From positions 40,028-67,033 of the forward strand of contig DCXY01000003.1 of assembly GCA_002329155.1 (NCBI GenBank): a stretch of 27,006 bases of DNA. Direction: 5' to 3'. The position numbers and the translations under genes were made by a program. Source of the stretch: Stenotrophomonas sp. UBA2124. Lineage in GTDB: Bacteria > Pseudomonadota > Gammaproteobacteria > Xanthomonadales > Xanthomonadaceae. A model generated the notes under the pieces. The model was not told where the DNA came from, did not search any database, and was given only the letters and a program-made list of their open reading frames with translations. Positions 10,876 through 18,169 of the stretch are shown piece after piece (positions within the stretch are counted from its first letter, which is position 1; each line of letters begins with the position of its first letter).

Positions 10876-10900
10876 AAAGCCCCCGGATTCCGGGGGCTTT
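10876..10900 (-). terminator. Terminator originally serving rho
   Basis: The stem AAAGCCCCCGG / CCGGGGGCTTT (11 bases, loop ATT) is followed on the minus strand by TTGTTTG, extending the T run of the stem. It lies 23 bases beyond the stop codon of the rho remnant, as expected for the original rho terminator, now separated from the gene by the island. Confidence 0.88.
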
Positions 10901-10923
10901 CTGCTTGATCAATGCCTGCTGGC

Positions 10924-11022
10924 TTACCGCTTCATCGAGCTGAAGAACTCGTCGTTGGACTTGGTGTTCTTCATCTTGTCGAGCAGGAACTCCATCGCGG
11001 CGATTTCGTCCATCGGGTGCAG
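10924..11022 (-). pseudogene. rho: Displaced 3' end of rho (transcription termination factor), 32 codons
   Basis: Read on the minus strand, this segment encodes LHPMDEIAAMEF...KSNDEFFSSMKR and a TAA stop, the Xanthomonad Rho C-terminus. Upstream of LHP the frame is lost: KLR-like codons continue in another frame around 11023-11047, so similarity may extend a little further with a frameshift. There is no start or body. The same C-terminus recurs at the right edge (26950-27006) with a Ser-to-Gly change and a TGA stop. This is what is left when an element integrates into the 3' end of a gene and rebuilds the gene at its other end. An overlapping 91-residue reading frame through this fragment is unlikely to be a real protein. 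Confidence 0.85.
10942..10980. repeat. attL: left copy of the 39-base direct repeat within rho
   Basis: Thirty-nine bases are identical to 26968-27006. The right copy is cut by the window end, so the repeat may be longer, up to about 81 bases if it reaches 11022. Outside the exact block the two copies still share CGCTTCATCGA. Crossover took place somewhere inside this identity. Confidence 0.85.
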
Positions 11023-11265
11023 CCCTGAGCTTCTCGAGGATTTCCATCTTCCCAGACAGTCAAAAACCCTGTTTTTACGGTGCGTTATGAATTCTATTTG
11101 ATGCGGCTTTTCGATGGTAGAAATGCCCAGCGATGCATGATGGGCAGGGGCTTGGTGGTCAAAGTTGGGGTGCAAGTATGCCGCTCGCCCAGTCTTCACC
11201 TAGCCGAACAAGGAAGTACCTAGAAAAGCGACTCCTCGCAGGGCCAAACTTGTAGCGCAAAAATC
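11023..11265. other. Left end of the island, non-coding
   Basis: No supported gene. It contains TGGTCAAA at 11156-11163, similar to the TGGTCAAG copies near the right end, and is clearly less GC-rich than the flanking chromosome. Confidence 0.5.
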
Positions 11266-12096
11266 CTAGCCCTCTTGGACGAATCGCCCTTCGCTATACC
11301 GCCAAGCTTTCTTTGCTGGAAGGTTTCGGAGTTTGACAACACCATCTGTCCCATCAAGGTAGTAGTTGCTGCCATTCCTGTTGACGTATCCGGGCAGAGT
11401 TCCAGCACTGACATCTCGCCATTGCCGACCGTCGAAGCGCTCCACCGTCAGGAATGGCGTGCCAGCGTTGTTCTCGGTGTAAAAGACCAGCGTGTCGGTC
11501 GAACCCGGCGGCAAGAACATCTGCGTGCTGGCATCCAACTCGGCAAGGCCACTGGCAGCATCTACACGCACGAAGTCCGATACCGCCAGACTGGCGTAGT
11601 CCGAATGCGCCTTCAGGGCCATGATGGCATCGTAGATGCTCTTGAAGCCCGCAGAGACCGCCAGCTCGTCGTTGCTGCAATCCGAAGTCAGCGGCGACGT
11701 GGCTCGCTTGGCTTTCACGTCCACCACACGGGCTTCCAGTCGCTCATCGTACATTTCGTCCTCGGGCAGCACCCGCATGCCTGATAGGACCACGGCTGCT
11801 TCACCCTTGGCGCTGTAGCCGCACCCGGCCCGCTGTGGCCCTTGGGTAATACCAACCAGCTTCGCACCTTCAGCAGGATTGGACACGCACAGGGCACCGC
11901 CGAACCGGCGTAGCTGGGGACTCCGTGCAGTCGATGCAGTATCCAGCCGAAAGCAGAGGCTTACCCCTTCATCCGTCTCTTTCTGCGATGCGTCGCGGTA
12001 CTCCCATTGCCCACTGACCACCAGCGGGGTGACTTGAGCCTGCGACGCCAGCGGGCTCAGTGCCAGAGCCGTTGCCAACGCGATTCGATTCAACAT
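11266..12096 (-). CDS. Secreted protein of unknown function
   Basis: The 276-residue product has a Sec signal peptide (MLNRIALATALALSPLASQA, cleavage likely after residue 20). The mature part contains four Cys residues (in SLCFRL, GALCVS, AGCGYS and SDCSND), suggesting two disulfides in the periplasm or outside the cell. The C-terminal part (FLTVERFDGRQWRDVSAGTL ... YYLDGTDGVVKLRNL) has the look of short beta-strand repeats. I recognise no family. AAGGAC precedes the ATG. It is the last gene of a leftward cluster, 20 bases after the 53-residue gene. Confidence 0.75.
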   Translation of the reverse strand: MLNRIALATALALSPLASQAQVTPLVVSGQWEYRDASQKETDEGVSLCFRLDTASTARSPQLRRFGGALCVSNPAEGAKLVGITQGPQRAGCGYSAKGEAAVVLSGMRVLPEDEMYDERLEARVVDVKAKRATSPLTSDCSNDELAVSAGFKSIYDAIMALKAHSDYASLAVSDFVRVDAASGLAELDASTQMFLPPGSTDTLVFYTENNAGTPFLTVERFDGRQWRDVSAGTLPGYVNRNGSNYYLDGTDGVVKLRNLPAKKAWRYSEGRFVQEG

Positions 12097-12116
12097 GCGT
12101 TCGTCCTTGTGTCAGG

Positions 12117-12278
12117 TCAGTTCGAGTACGGCAGTCGATAGATGGACTGTGCCTTATAGCCCGGGTTCTGAGCTTCGGCGGTACGTCGCGCTTGGTCAGG
12201 GGTGCTGGCGTGGACTGTCACCACAAAAGTGCCACTGCCGCCACCGGGGCGGCCCATTTTCACTTCATACGTAGCCAT
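12117..12278 (-). CDS. 53-residue conserved-looking small protein
   Basis: A short frame reads MATYEVKMGRPGGGSGTFVV..., then VHASTPDQARRTAEAQNPGY and KAQSIYRLPYSN, then TGA. The alternation of beta-strand (YEVKM, TFVVTV), an Ala-rich helix (PDQARRTAEAQ) and a last strand (YKAQSIYRL) reads as a complete small alpha/beta fold rather than a chance frame. AAGG-containing sequence lies about 12 bases upstream of the ATG. It fits exactly into the gap between the lipoprotein gene (30 bases) and the secreted protein gene (20 bases) on the same strand. No function is known to me. Genes of this size are easily missed. Confidence 0.72.
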   Translation of the reverse strand: MATYEVKMGRPGGGSGTFVVTVHASTPDQARRTAEAQNPGYKAQSIYRLPYSN

Positions 12279-12308
12279 TGCGGTTCGCCTTCATCCTTAC
12301 TGGATTGG

Positions 12309-12743
12309 TCATAGAGATAGAACGGACGTGATGTCCCTTGCCTTCGGGTCGGAGGCCAGTTCGCGCATTCGGCTGTAGGACGGGATGCTGTCCCTTACAT
12401 CAACACAGACCAGCGTTGCAGCCCCCTCCTCATAGAAGACGGTTGCGATTCGCTCCTCGCTTGGCTGCATAGTGGTACCCCATAGCGCATGCACGCTTTT
12501 GGAGCTGCCTACCATGCGTCCCTGCGCATCGAAACCAGCGCATTCCATATGTGCTTCACGTAGTCCATCGAAATGGTTCCTCATTACGCAGTTGTAGCTG
12601 ATGGGGCCACGCCGCTCGCATGAAACAGGTCGAACATAGCCGAATGACACCAGCTCACTGGGACCAGCCATAGATGCGAGCTGGTCGCAACCGGCTAACG
12701 AGAACAGAACGATGGCAATGCAAAGCGAGCGGAAGGCGCGCAT
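12309..12743 (-). CDS. Lipoprotein of unknown function
   Basis: The 144-residue protein begins MRAFRSLCIAIVLFSLAGCD, a lipoprotein signal with lipobox LAGC (Cys19). The Asp directly after Cys is an inner-membrane retention signal in E. coli; whether that holds here is uncertain. The mature part has four further Cys (SCERRGPISYNC, MECAG, LVCVD). I prefer the ATG at 12743 because AGGAG sits 4 bases upstream, overlapping an alternative ATG at 12755 that would add four residues. It is the second gene of the leftward cluster, 49 bases after the zinc-ribbon membrane protein gene. Confidence 0.78.
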   Translation of the reverse strand: MRAFRSLCIAIVLFSLAGCDQLASMAGPSELVSFGYVRPVSCERRGPISYNCVMRNHFDGLREAHMECAGFDAQGRMVGSSKSVHALWGTTMQPSEERIATVFYEEGAATLVCVDVRDSIPSYSRMRELASDPKARDITSVLSL

Positions 12744-12792
12744 GAGGCTCCTCATTTGATGTTGTAAGGGAAATGCCGGTTGCCTGCTCCAC

Positions 12793-13140
12793 TCAGGGCC
12801 GTTGTAGGTCGGCTTCACAATTGGGGCAGGAATGGATGTCCCGGCTGCCCGAGAGCGCCAGAGCGCTTGCCAAGCCGCCCACGATGACGGCGGCCATCAC
12901 CCCGATACCGCCAAACAGGACAGAGGCAATGCCGGCCGCAATCGCGGCCAGCAGGATGCTTCCCCACCAAGTGGCATACCAAGGTTTGATGCGTGCCTTG
13001 ATGCCCATCGGACCTACGTAACCGCATTCGAGGCAGGTGATGCGCTCCGCGTGCTGGTGGTACTTCTTCAAGTTTTGCCGGATGTGCTCGGGCAGGACCT
13101 CGGGCGGAGTGGAAGTTCCACTAGGCTCGTTCTGACTCAT
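12793..13140 (-). CDS. Small membrane protein with a split zinc ribbon
   Basis: The 115-residue protein has a polar N-terminus, a CLECG knuckle (Cys36, Cys39), two closely spaced membrane helices (about 59-77 and 79-97, Ala/Gly/Ile rich) and a second knuckle, CPNC (Cys105, Cys108), near the end. The helical hairpin would place both knuckles on the same, probably cytoplasmic, face, where they can form one zinc site. No catalytic motif is visible and I do not recognise the function. It is the first gene of a four-gene leftward cluster that runs to 11266. Confidence 0.78.
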   Translation of the reverse strand: MSQNEPSGTSTPPEVLPEHIRQNLKKYHQHAERITCLECGYVGPMGIKARIKPWYATWWGSILLAAIAAGIASVLFGGIGVMAAVIVGGLASALALSGSRDIHSCPNCEADLQRP

Positions 13141-13437
13141 CTATGTCCCCTGTAGTTCGCAATTCCATGAAACGCGCCATAGGTGCGACCGACTAACTCA
13201 CTTGCACCTTAAAACCAGCCGATCGCCCTGAAAACCTTGCTGGGCAAGGCTTTCAGGGAAAGCGTCAGCACCCGTTCCTGCGAGAACAAACAAATCGCCG
13301 GACGGCATCCCGGGCAGTCTAGATTCCCCGCACCTAGCGAGTATGGAATTTCATAACAAACAGAGTCAAGGCATGCCGAACGACACGGGTGCGGAAGCTC
13401 CATATTTTTGATGGCCCAGAATTCGCGGGCCATCGGC
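13141..13437. promoter_or_regulatory. Divergent control region with a strong hairpin
   Basis: This region lies between the leftward envelope cluster and the rightward Xre gene, so both promoters should be here. An imperfect palindrome with 15-base arms (13226-13240 and 13244-13258, loop TGG, one A:C mismatch) reads CCCTGAAAACCTTGC on the left arm. No T run follows on either strand. It could be an operator for the Xre protein or a structured RNA element; this is inference. Confidence 0.45.
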
Positions 13438-13779
13438 ATGAAAAGCTTTGGTGACAGACTGCGCGAGGCGCGAACTGCGTCCGGCATGACGCAGGAACAG
13501 CTTGGCTTCGCTCTTGGAGTGACCAAAGCGTCAATTTCGGCATGGGAGAACGGGCGCGAAACCCCAAGCTTCCGGGTGTTGCCGGAGCTACGGAATGCGC
13601 TGAAGCGCTCGCTTGACGAGCTTATTTGTGGAGTCGGTCCCACCAGCACCACCAAGCCCCACGACGGAGATACGGCCGAACTGCGGGCTGGCAGCGTTCA
13701 TGAGCGAACGCTACTGGTTCGCTTCAGGGCGCTGACAGCGAAGAAGCGCGAAGCCTTCTTGGAGATACTTAAGCCGTAA
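13438..13779 (+). CDS. Xre-family transcriptional regulator
   Basis: The 113-residue protein starts MKSFGDRLREARTASGMTQE, and its lambda-repressor-like helix-turn-helix spans about residues 4-61 (LREARTASGMTQEQLG ... TKASISAWENGRETPS). The C-terminal part after residue 65 is a polar linker and a short helix (LLVRFRALTAKKREAFLEIL). An in-frame ATG at 13411 would add nine residues; neither start has a strong ribosome site. It probably controls the divergent cluster or the restriction operon (C-protein-like role), which is inference from position. Its 3' end overlaps the convergent recombinase gene by 11 bases. Confidence 0.85.
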   Translation: MKSFGDRLREARTASGMTQEQLGFALGVTKASISAWENGRETPSFRVLPELRNALKRSLDELICGVGPTSTTKPHDGDTAELRAGSVHERTLLVRFRALTAKKREAFLEILKP

Positions 13780-14335
13780 CGCTGGGCTGCAATGCCCGAT
13801 ACACGCTGCTGCGGCTGATTCCGAATCGCTCGGCCAATTGCTCGATGCTGAAGTGCTCTTCTGCTCGCATCTTACGGATGCGCTCTTCCTGAGCCTCGGT
13901 TAATGCCTTCTTGCGGCCGAACTTGACGCCCTTCCGCTTTGCCAGCGCGATGCCGTCTGCTTGACGTTCGGCACGGATGTCTGCTTCAAACTCAGCGAAC
14001 GCACCAAGCAAATTGAACATCAGCTTCCCCTCAGAGGTCGATGTGTCCAATCCTTGGTCCAGCACCTCCAAGCTGACGCTCTTCCGCTTCAGCAAGTCGA
14101 CAATCTTCGCCAAATCAATGACGCTCCTTGCGATGCGGTCAAGGCGGCTCACGACGAGCACATCCCCCTCCCGGACGTACTCAAGGGCCGCCTGAAGCTC
14201 CGGGCGGTTGTCTGCCTGCCTGCCCGAACGCTTTTCCCGGTACACCTTGCTGCAGCCCGCCTTTACCAGCTTCTCGAGTTGTACATCCAGCGATTGTCCC
14301 TGCGACGAGACCCTTCCGTAGCCGACCTTAGCCAT
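13769..14335 (-). CDS. Serine recombinase (resolvase/invertase family)
   Basis: The 188-residue protein has the catalytic domain opening KVGYGRVSSQGQS with nucleophile Ser10, the Arg-rich active-site segment VVSRLDRIARS, the E-helix region (LMFNLLGAFAEFEADIRAER) and a C-terminal helix-turn-helix (FSIEQLAERFGISRSSVYRAL). Length and order match Tn3/Hin-type small serine recombinases. Such enzymes resolve cointegrates or invert DNA between short res/gix sites. No Tn3 transposase or terminal repeats are nearby. It sits immediately upstream of the restriction operon, reading away from it, so its promoter and any recombination sites are in 14336-14698. Confidence 0.92.
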   Translation of the reverse strand: MAKVGYGRVSSQGQSLDVQLEKLVKAGCSKVYREKRSGRQADNRPELQAALEYVREGDVLVVSRLDRIARSVIDLAKIVDLLKRKSVSLEVLDQGLDTSTSEGKLMFNLLGAFAEFEADIRAERQADGIALAKRKGVKFGRKKALTEAQEERIRKMRAEEHFSIEQLAERFGISRSSVYRALQPSVTA

Positions 14336-14698
14336 TCGCCAGTCTCAAAACTTCCAAGAGAATGAGATACTACCATTCTGGAATGATTTGTGGAACGTCA
14401 TTGAGGGCGTCCCAATGGCTATAGATTTCGGTACTCCACAGCGAACGGGTGCGTCGTTCTTTGACCGCCGGCGAAGTGGTGCAGTGAGGGTGTCGAGCTG
14501 GGGCTGGTCAGTGCTTCTTGGATGAGGGGAGCTACTTCATCGTACGGGTCTCAGGTCGGCAAAAGGGCGGAGCACGTGGGGCGTTGTCGACCCATATAAC
14601 CCACCCGGTGGATCGATCTTGCCAAAAGGTTCTCGATAGCTGACCCTTCTCCAACTTCAGCCGCCAGTTCTAGGTGACTGAGTACAGGGGTGGAATGA
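14336..14698. promoter_or_regulatory. Divergent region between the recombinase and the restriction operon
   Basis: These 363 bases should hold the promoters of the recombinase (leftward) and of the five-gene operon (rightward). A palindrome CATTC-TG-GAATG lies near 14375, and GAATGA occurs twice, which would suit a recombinase or repressor site. A TATAGA-like -10 candidate lies near 14421, but I find no good -35 partner. GGGGTGG just before ATG 14699 is the likely ribosome site. Confidence 0.45.
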
Positions 14699-17600
14699 AT
14701 GAGTAACGCGTTCTTCGAAAAGCCAATTCTCAACTCGCCATATGACTATCCGGGTCGGCATTGGGAGTTGGATGAGTCCGGGCAGCCGACTCAAAACGTC
14801 ATCGATGCTCGGCGTCTGGCCGAGTTCATCACCCCCATTCCGAAGCCAAGGAAGCGCAAGGGCAGCGCCGGGGATCAGACCAGCCTCGTCTTCAACGAGG
14901 GCCGCGGCCTTTCCACCGCCGAACAGCAATACGACCACACGGCCATCATCAATGCCGTTCGCAAGGAAGTGGACGAGTGGCGCCAGCTCCAGAACCCCGC
15001 TCAGTGGCGGGTGACGCCAGAAACTGCACGGCTGCTCCAGCACTGGCGCCATCACAAGTTCAGCAGCATCCGTCCGTTCTTCTGTCAGGTCGAGGCGGTC
15101 GAGACTGCCATCTGGCTGACCGAAGTCGCGCCGCAGCTTGGCAAGACAGGCGAACGGTTCTTAGATCACCTCAAGAAGGCCAATGAGGACGCGAATCCGG
15201 AGCTGATGCGGCTGGCTCTGAAGCTGGCAACCGGTGCGGGAAAGACGACCGTCATGGCGATGCTGGTTGCATGGCAGACGGTCAATGCCGTCCGCCACCC
15301 GAATAGCAAGAAGTTTACTCGTGGCTTCCTGCTGGTTGCGCCGGGCCTGACCATCAAGGACCGCTTACGCGTCCTCCAGCCAAACGACCCAGACAGCTAC
15401 TACGAGAGTCGGGAACTGGTGCCGCGTGACATGCTACCCGACTTGGAGCGGGCCAAAATCGTCATTACCAACTACCACGCCTTCAAGCCGCGGGAGCGGA
15501 TGGAGCTGTCCAAAGGCGGTCGGTTGCTCCTTCAGGGGCGAGGTGGCGATGCACTGAACACGCAGGAGACCGAGGGCCAGATGCTCCAGCGGGTCATGCC
15601 GGACCTGATGGGCATTAAGAACATACTCGTCATCAACGATGAGGCTCATCACTGCTACCGGGAGAAGCCGAAAGACCCGGAGGAGGACGAGGACCTCAAA
15701 GGCGACGATAAGAAGGAAGCCGAAGACAACAACGAGGCGGCGCGACTGTGGATCTCCGGACTGGAGGCGGTCAACCGCAAGCTCGGTCTGGCTCGCGTCA
15801 TCGACCTGTCCGCGACACCGTTCTTCCTGTCTGGTTCGGGTTACGCGGAAGGCACCCTGTTCCCGTGGACCATGAGCGATTTCTCGCTGATGGATGCCAT
15901 CGAGTGCGGCATCGTCAAACTGCCCCGGGTGCCGGTTGCCGACAACATTCCCGGCGCGGAGATGCCCAAGTTTCGCGAGTTGTGGAAGCACATCGGCCCC
16001 AAGATGCCAAAGAAGGGGCGCGGCAAGAGCAAGCAGCTCGACCCGCTCAGCATTCCGGTCGAACTGCAGACCGCACTGGAAGCGCTATACGGCCACTACA
16101 CGCAAACATACGAGTTGTGGGAGAAGGCGGGAATCAACGTCCCCCCTTGCTTCATCGTGGTCTGCAACAACACGGCCACCTCCAAACTGGTCTATGACTA
16201 CATCTCCGGCTTCCAGCGGGAGAACGAAGATGGCTCCAGCACGCTGGAGAACGGTCGCCTGCCGTTGTTTCGCAACTACGACGAACATGGCAACCCGCTG
16301 GCTCGGCCGCGCACCCTGCTGATCGACAGCGAGCAATTGGAATCCGGTGAGGCGCTGGATTCGAACTTCCGCGAAATCGCTGCAGACGAGATTGATCGCT
16401 TCCGCCGGGAAATCATCGAGCGGACCGGTGACCGCAAGCAGGCGGAAAACATCACCGAGCAGGACCTGCTGCGCGAAGTCATGAACACGGTCGGCAAGGA
16501 AGGCCGCCTCGGAGAGTCGATTCGCTGCGTGGTTTCGGTGTCCATGCTCACGGAGGGCTGGGACGCGAACACGGTGACCCATGTGCTGGGTGTCCGTGCC
16601 TTCGGTACCCAATTGCTGTGCGAGCAGGTCATCGGTCGCGCCCTACGGCGCCAGTCGTATGAGCTGAATGAGGAGGGACTGTTCAATGTTGAGTACGCCG
16701 ACGTTCTGGGCATTCCTTTCGACTTCACAGCCAAACCGGTCATCGCGCCTCCCCAGCCACCGCGGGACACCATCCGGGTACGTGCGGTGCGCCCGGAACG
16801 GGATGCGCTGGAAGTCGGCTTCCCACGCGTCCAAGGTTATCGGGTCGAACTCCCCGAAGAACGTTTGACTGCCGACTTCAATGAGGACTCGATCCTCGTC
16901 CTGACCCCGGACATCGTCGGGCCATCCGTCACCAAGAACGCCGGCATCATTGGTCAGGATGTCGACCTCAGCCTCAAGCACTTAGGGGACATGCGTCCCT
17001 CCACGCTGCTCTTCCATATCACCCAGCGATTGCTCTACACCAAGTGGCGTGACCCGGGTGAAGAACCCAAGCTCTACCTGTTCGGCCAGCTCAAGCGCAT
17101 TACCAAGCAATGGCTGGACACCTGCCTTCAGTGCAAGGGTGGTACGTATCCGGCACAGCTCATGTACCAAGAGCTGGCGGACATGGCCTGCGAGCGAATT
17201 ACCGCGGGAATCACCCGGTCGTTGCTGGGCGAACGCCCCATTAAGGCAGTGCTCGATCCCTACAACCCCGCCGGGTCGACCGCCCATGTCAATTTCACTA
17301 CCTCCAAGACGCTGCGCTGGGAGACCAGCAGCGAGCGTTGCCACGTGAACTGGGCAATCCTCGACAGCGACTGGGAAGGCGAGTTCTGCCGTGTGGCCGA
17401 AGCGCATCCCAAGGTGCTGGCGTATGTGAAGAACCAGAACTTGGGCCTTGAAGTCCCGTATCGCTATGGCTCGGAGACTCGCAAGTACATCCCCGACTTC
17501 ATCGTGAAGGTGGACGACGGCAAGGGCAAAGATGATCCGCTCAACCTGATCGTGGAGATCAAGGGCTACCGTCGCGAAGACGCGAAGGAGAAGAAGTCCA

Positions 17601-18169
17601 CGATGGAGGTCTACTGGGTGCCTGGGGTGAACAACCTCGGCAAGTTCGGGCGTTGGGCCTTCGCCGAGTTCACCGATGTCTTCCAGATGCAGGACGACTT
17701 CGAAGAGAAGGTCGAAGCCGAATTCAACACAATGATCGAGTTTGTTGTGGCTAGTGGTGGCCGAGTGTTGAATGGATTTTCACTAGCTGCCGATCAAAGT
17801 CAGGCTGAGATTCGAAATACCTTTGGATCGGCCTCGCTGCAAACGTCGATCACCTACAAGGTTTGGGAAATTATCTTCTCTCGGGACCGGCGCGAACTGA
17901 AACCTTCTGACCTTAGGTTGATTGCGCAAGACTTGAGTTGCGACGAAGGTGATGTGCTCGCAGTCATCGGAATGCTCGCGGGCGCCCACTTTAACTCGCT
18001 CAAGATGACGTTTTGTCGTGGCAATGAATCTGTGTCGATTGATGAGTTTCGGTCGAGGCTCTCCAAATGGAACAGATCGAAGCAAGAAGAGGGCGATAGC
18101 TGGGAAGAGTGGGCTTCGTCAGTGCAGGTCGTATGGTTGCCTGTGAGCGAATCGGGGTGTCTCCAGTGA
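14699..18169 (+). CDS. Type III-like restriction subunit (Res): SF2 helicase plus PD-(D/E)XK nuclease
   Basis: The 1156-residue protein combines an ATP-dependent DNA translocase with an endonuclease. Helicase motifs are in order: Walker A ATGAGKTT (177-184), motif II DEAH (314-317) with a charged insertion after it (325-345), motif III SATPFF (371-376), motif V around MLTEGWDANT (616-625) and motif VI QVIGRALRR (643-651). The nuclease follows: PDFIV (932-936) and VEIKGYR (952-958) give the PD...ExK catalytic set (Asp933, Glu953, Lys955). A further ~150-residue tail (1010-1156) has no motif I recognise and is encoded by visibly less GC-rich DNA. The family is the one often named BPTD_3080-type. 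The start follows GGGGTGG. The stop overlaps the next start by four bases (GTGA), implying translational coupling. Confidence 0.93.
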   Translation: MSNAFFEKPILNSPYDYPGRHWELDESGQPTQNVIDARRLAEFITPIPKPRKRKGSAGDQTSLVFNEGRGLSTAEQQYDHTAIINAVRKEVDEWRQLQNPAQWRVTPETARLLQHWRHHKFSSIRPFFCQVEAVETAIWLTEVAPQLGKTGERFLDHLKKANEDANPELMRLALKLATGAGKTTVMAMLVAWQTVNAVRHPNSKKFTRGFLLVAPGLTIKDRLRVLQPNDPDSYYESRELVPRDMLPDLERAKIVITNYHAFKPRERMELSKGGRLLLQGRGGDALNTQETEGQMLQRVMPDLMGIKNILVINDEAHHCYREKPKDPEEDEDLKGDDKKEAEDNNEAARLWISGLEAVNRKLGLARVIDLSATPFFLSGSGYAEGTLFPWTMSDFSLMDAIECGIVKLPRVPVADNIPGAEMPKFRELWKHIGPKMPKKGRGKSKQLDPLSIPVELQTALEALYGHYTQTYELWEKAGINVPPCFIVVCNNTATSKLVYDYISGFQRENEDGSSTLENGRLPLFRNYDEHGNPLARPRTLLIDSEQLESGEALDSNFREIAADEIDRFRREIIERTGDRKQAENITEQDLLREVMNTVGKEGRLGESIRCVVSVSMLTEGWDANTVTHVLGVRAFGTQLLCEQVIGRALRRQSYELNEEGLFNVEYADVLGIPFDFTAKPVIAPPQPPRDTIRVRAVRPERDALEVGFPRVQGYRVELPEERLTADFNEDSILVLTPDIVGPSVTKNAGIIGQDVDLSLKHLGDMRPSTLLFHITQRLLYTKWRDPGEEPKLYLFGQLKRITKQWLDTCLQCKGGTYPAQLMYQELADMACERITAGITRSLLGERPIKAVLDPYNPAGSTAHVNFTTSKTLRWETSSERCHVNWAILDSDWEGEFCRVAEAHPKVLAYVKNQNLGLEVPYRYGSETRKYIPDFIVKVDDGKGKDDPLNLIVEIKGYRREDAKEKKSTMEVYWVPGVNNLGKFGRWAFAEFTDVFQMQDDFEEKVEAEFNTMIEFVVASGGRVLNGFSLAADQSQAEIRNTFGSASLQTSITYKVWEIIFSRDRRELKPSDLRLIAQDLSCDEGDVLAVIGMLAGAHFNSLKMTFCRGNESVSIDEFRSRLSKWNRSKQEEGDSWEEWASSVQVVWLPVSESGCLQ

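Noticed and set aside
10924..11199. 91-codon frame that ends in the Rho C-terminus
   Set aside because: Only the last 32 codons are rho-derived; the rest is island DNA read by chance, so I annotate the rho part as a remnant.
10671..11265. tRNA gene as the island attachment site
   Set aside because: No cloverleaf-like sequence or TTCGA arm in tRNA context is visible; the repeats fall in rho coding sequence instead.
13769..14335. Tn3-family transposon marked by the serine recombinase
   Set aside because: No Tn3 transposase and no 38-base terminal inverted repeats can be seen around it.
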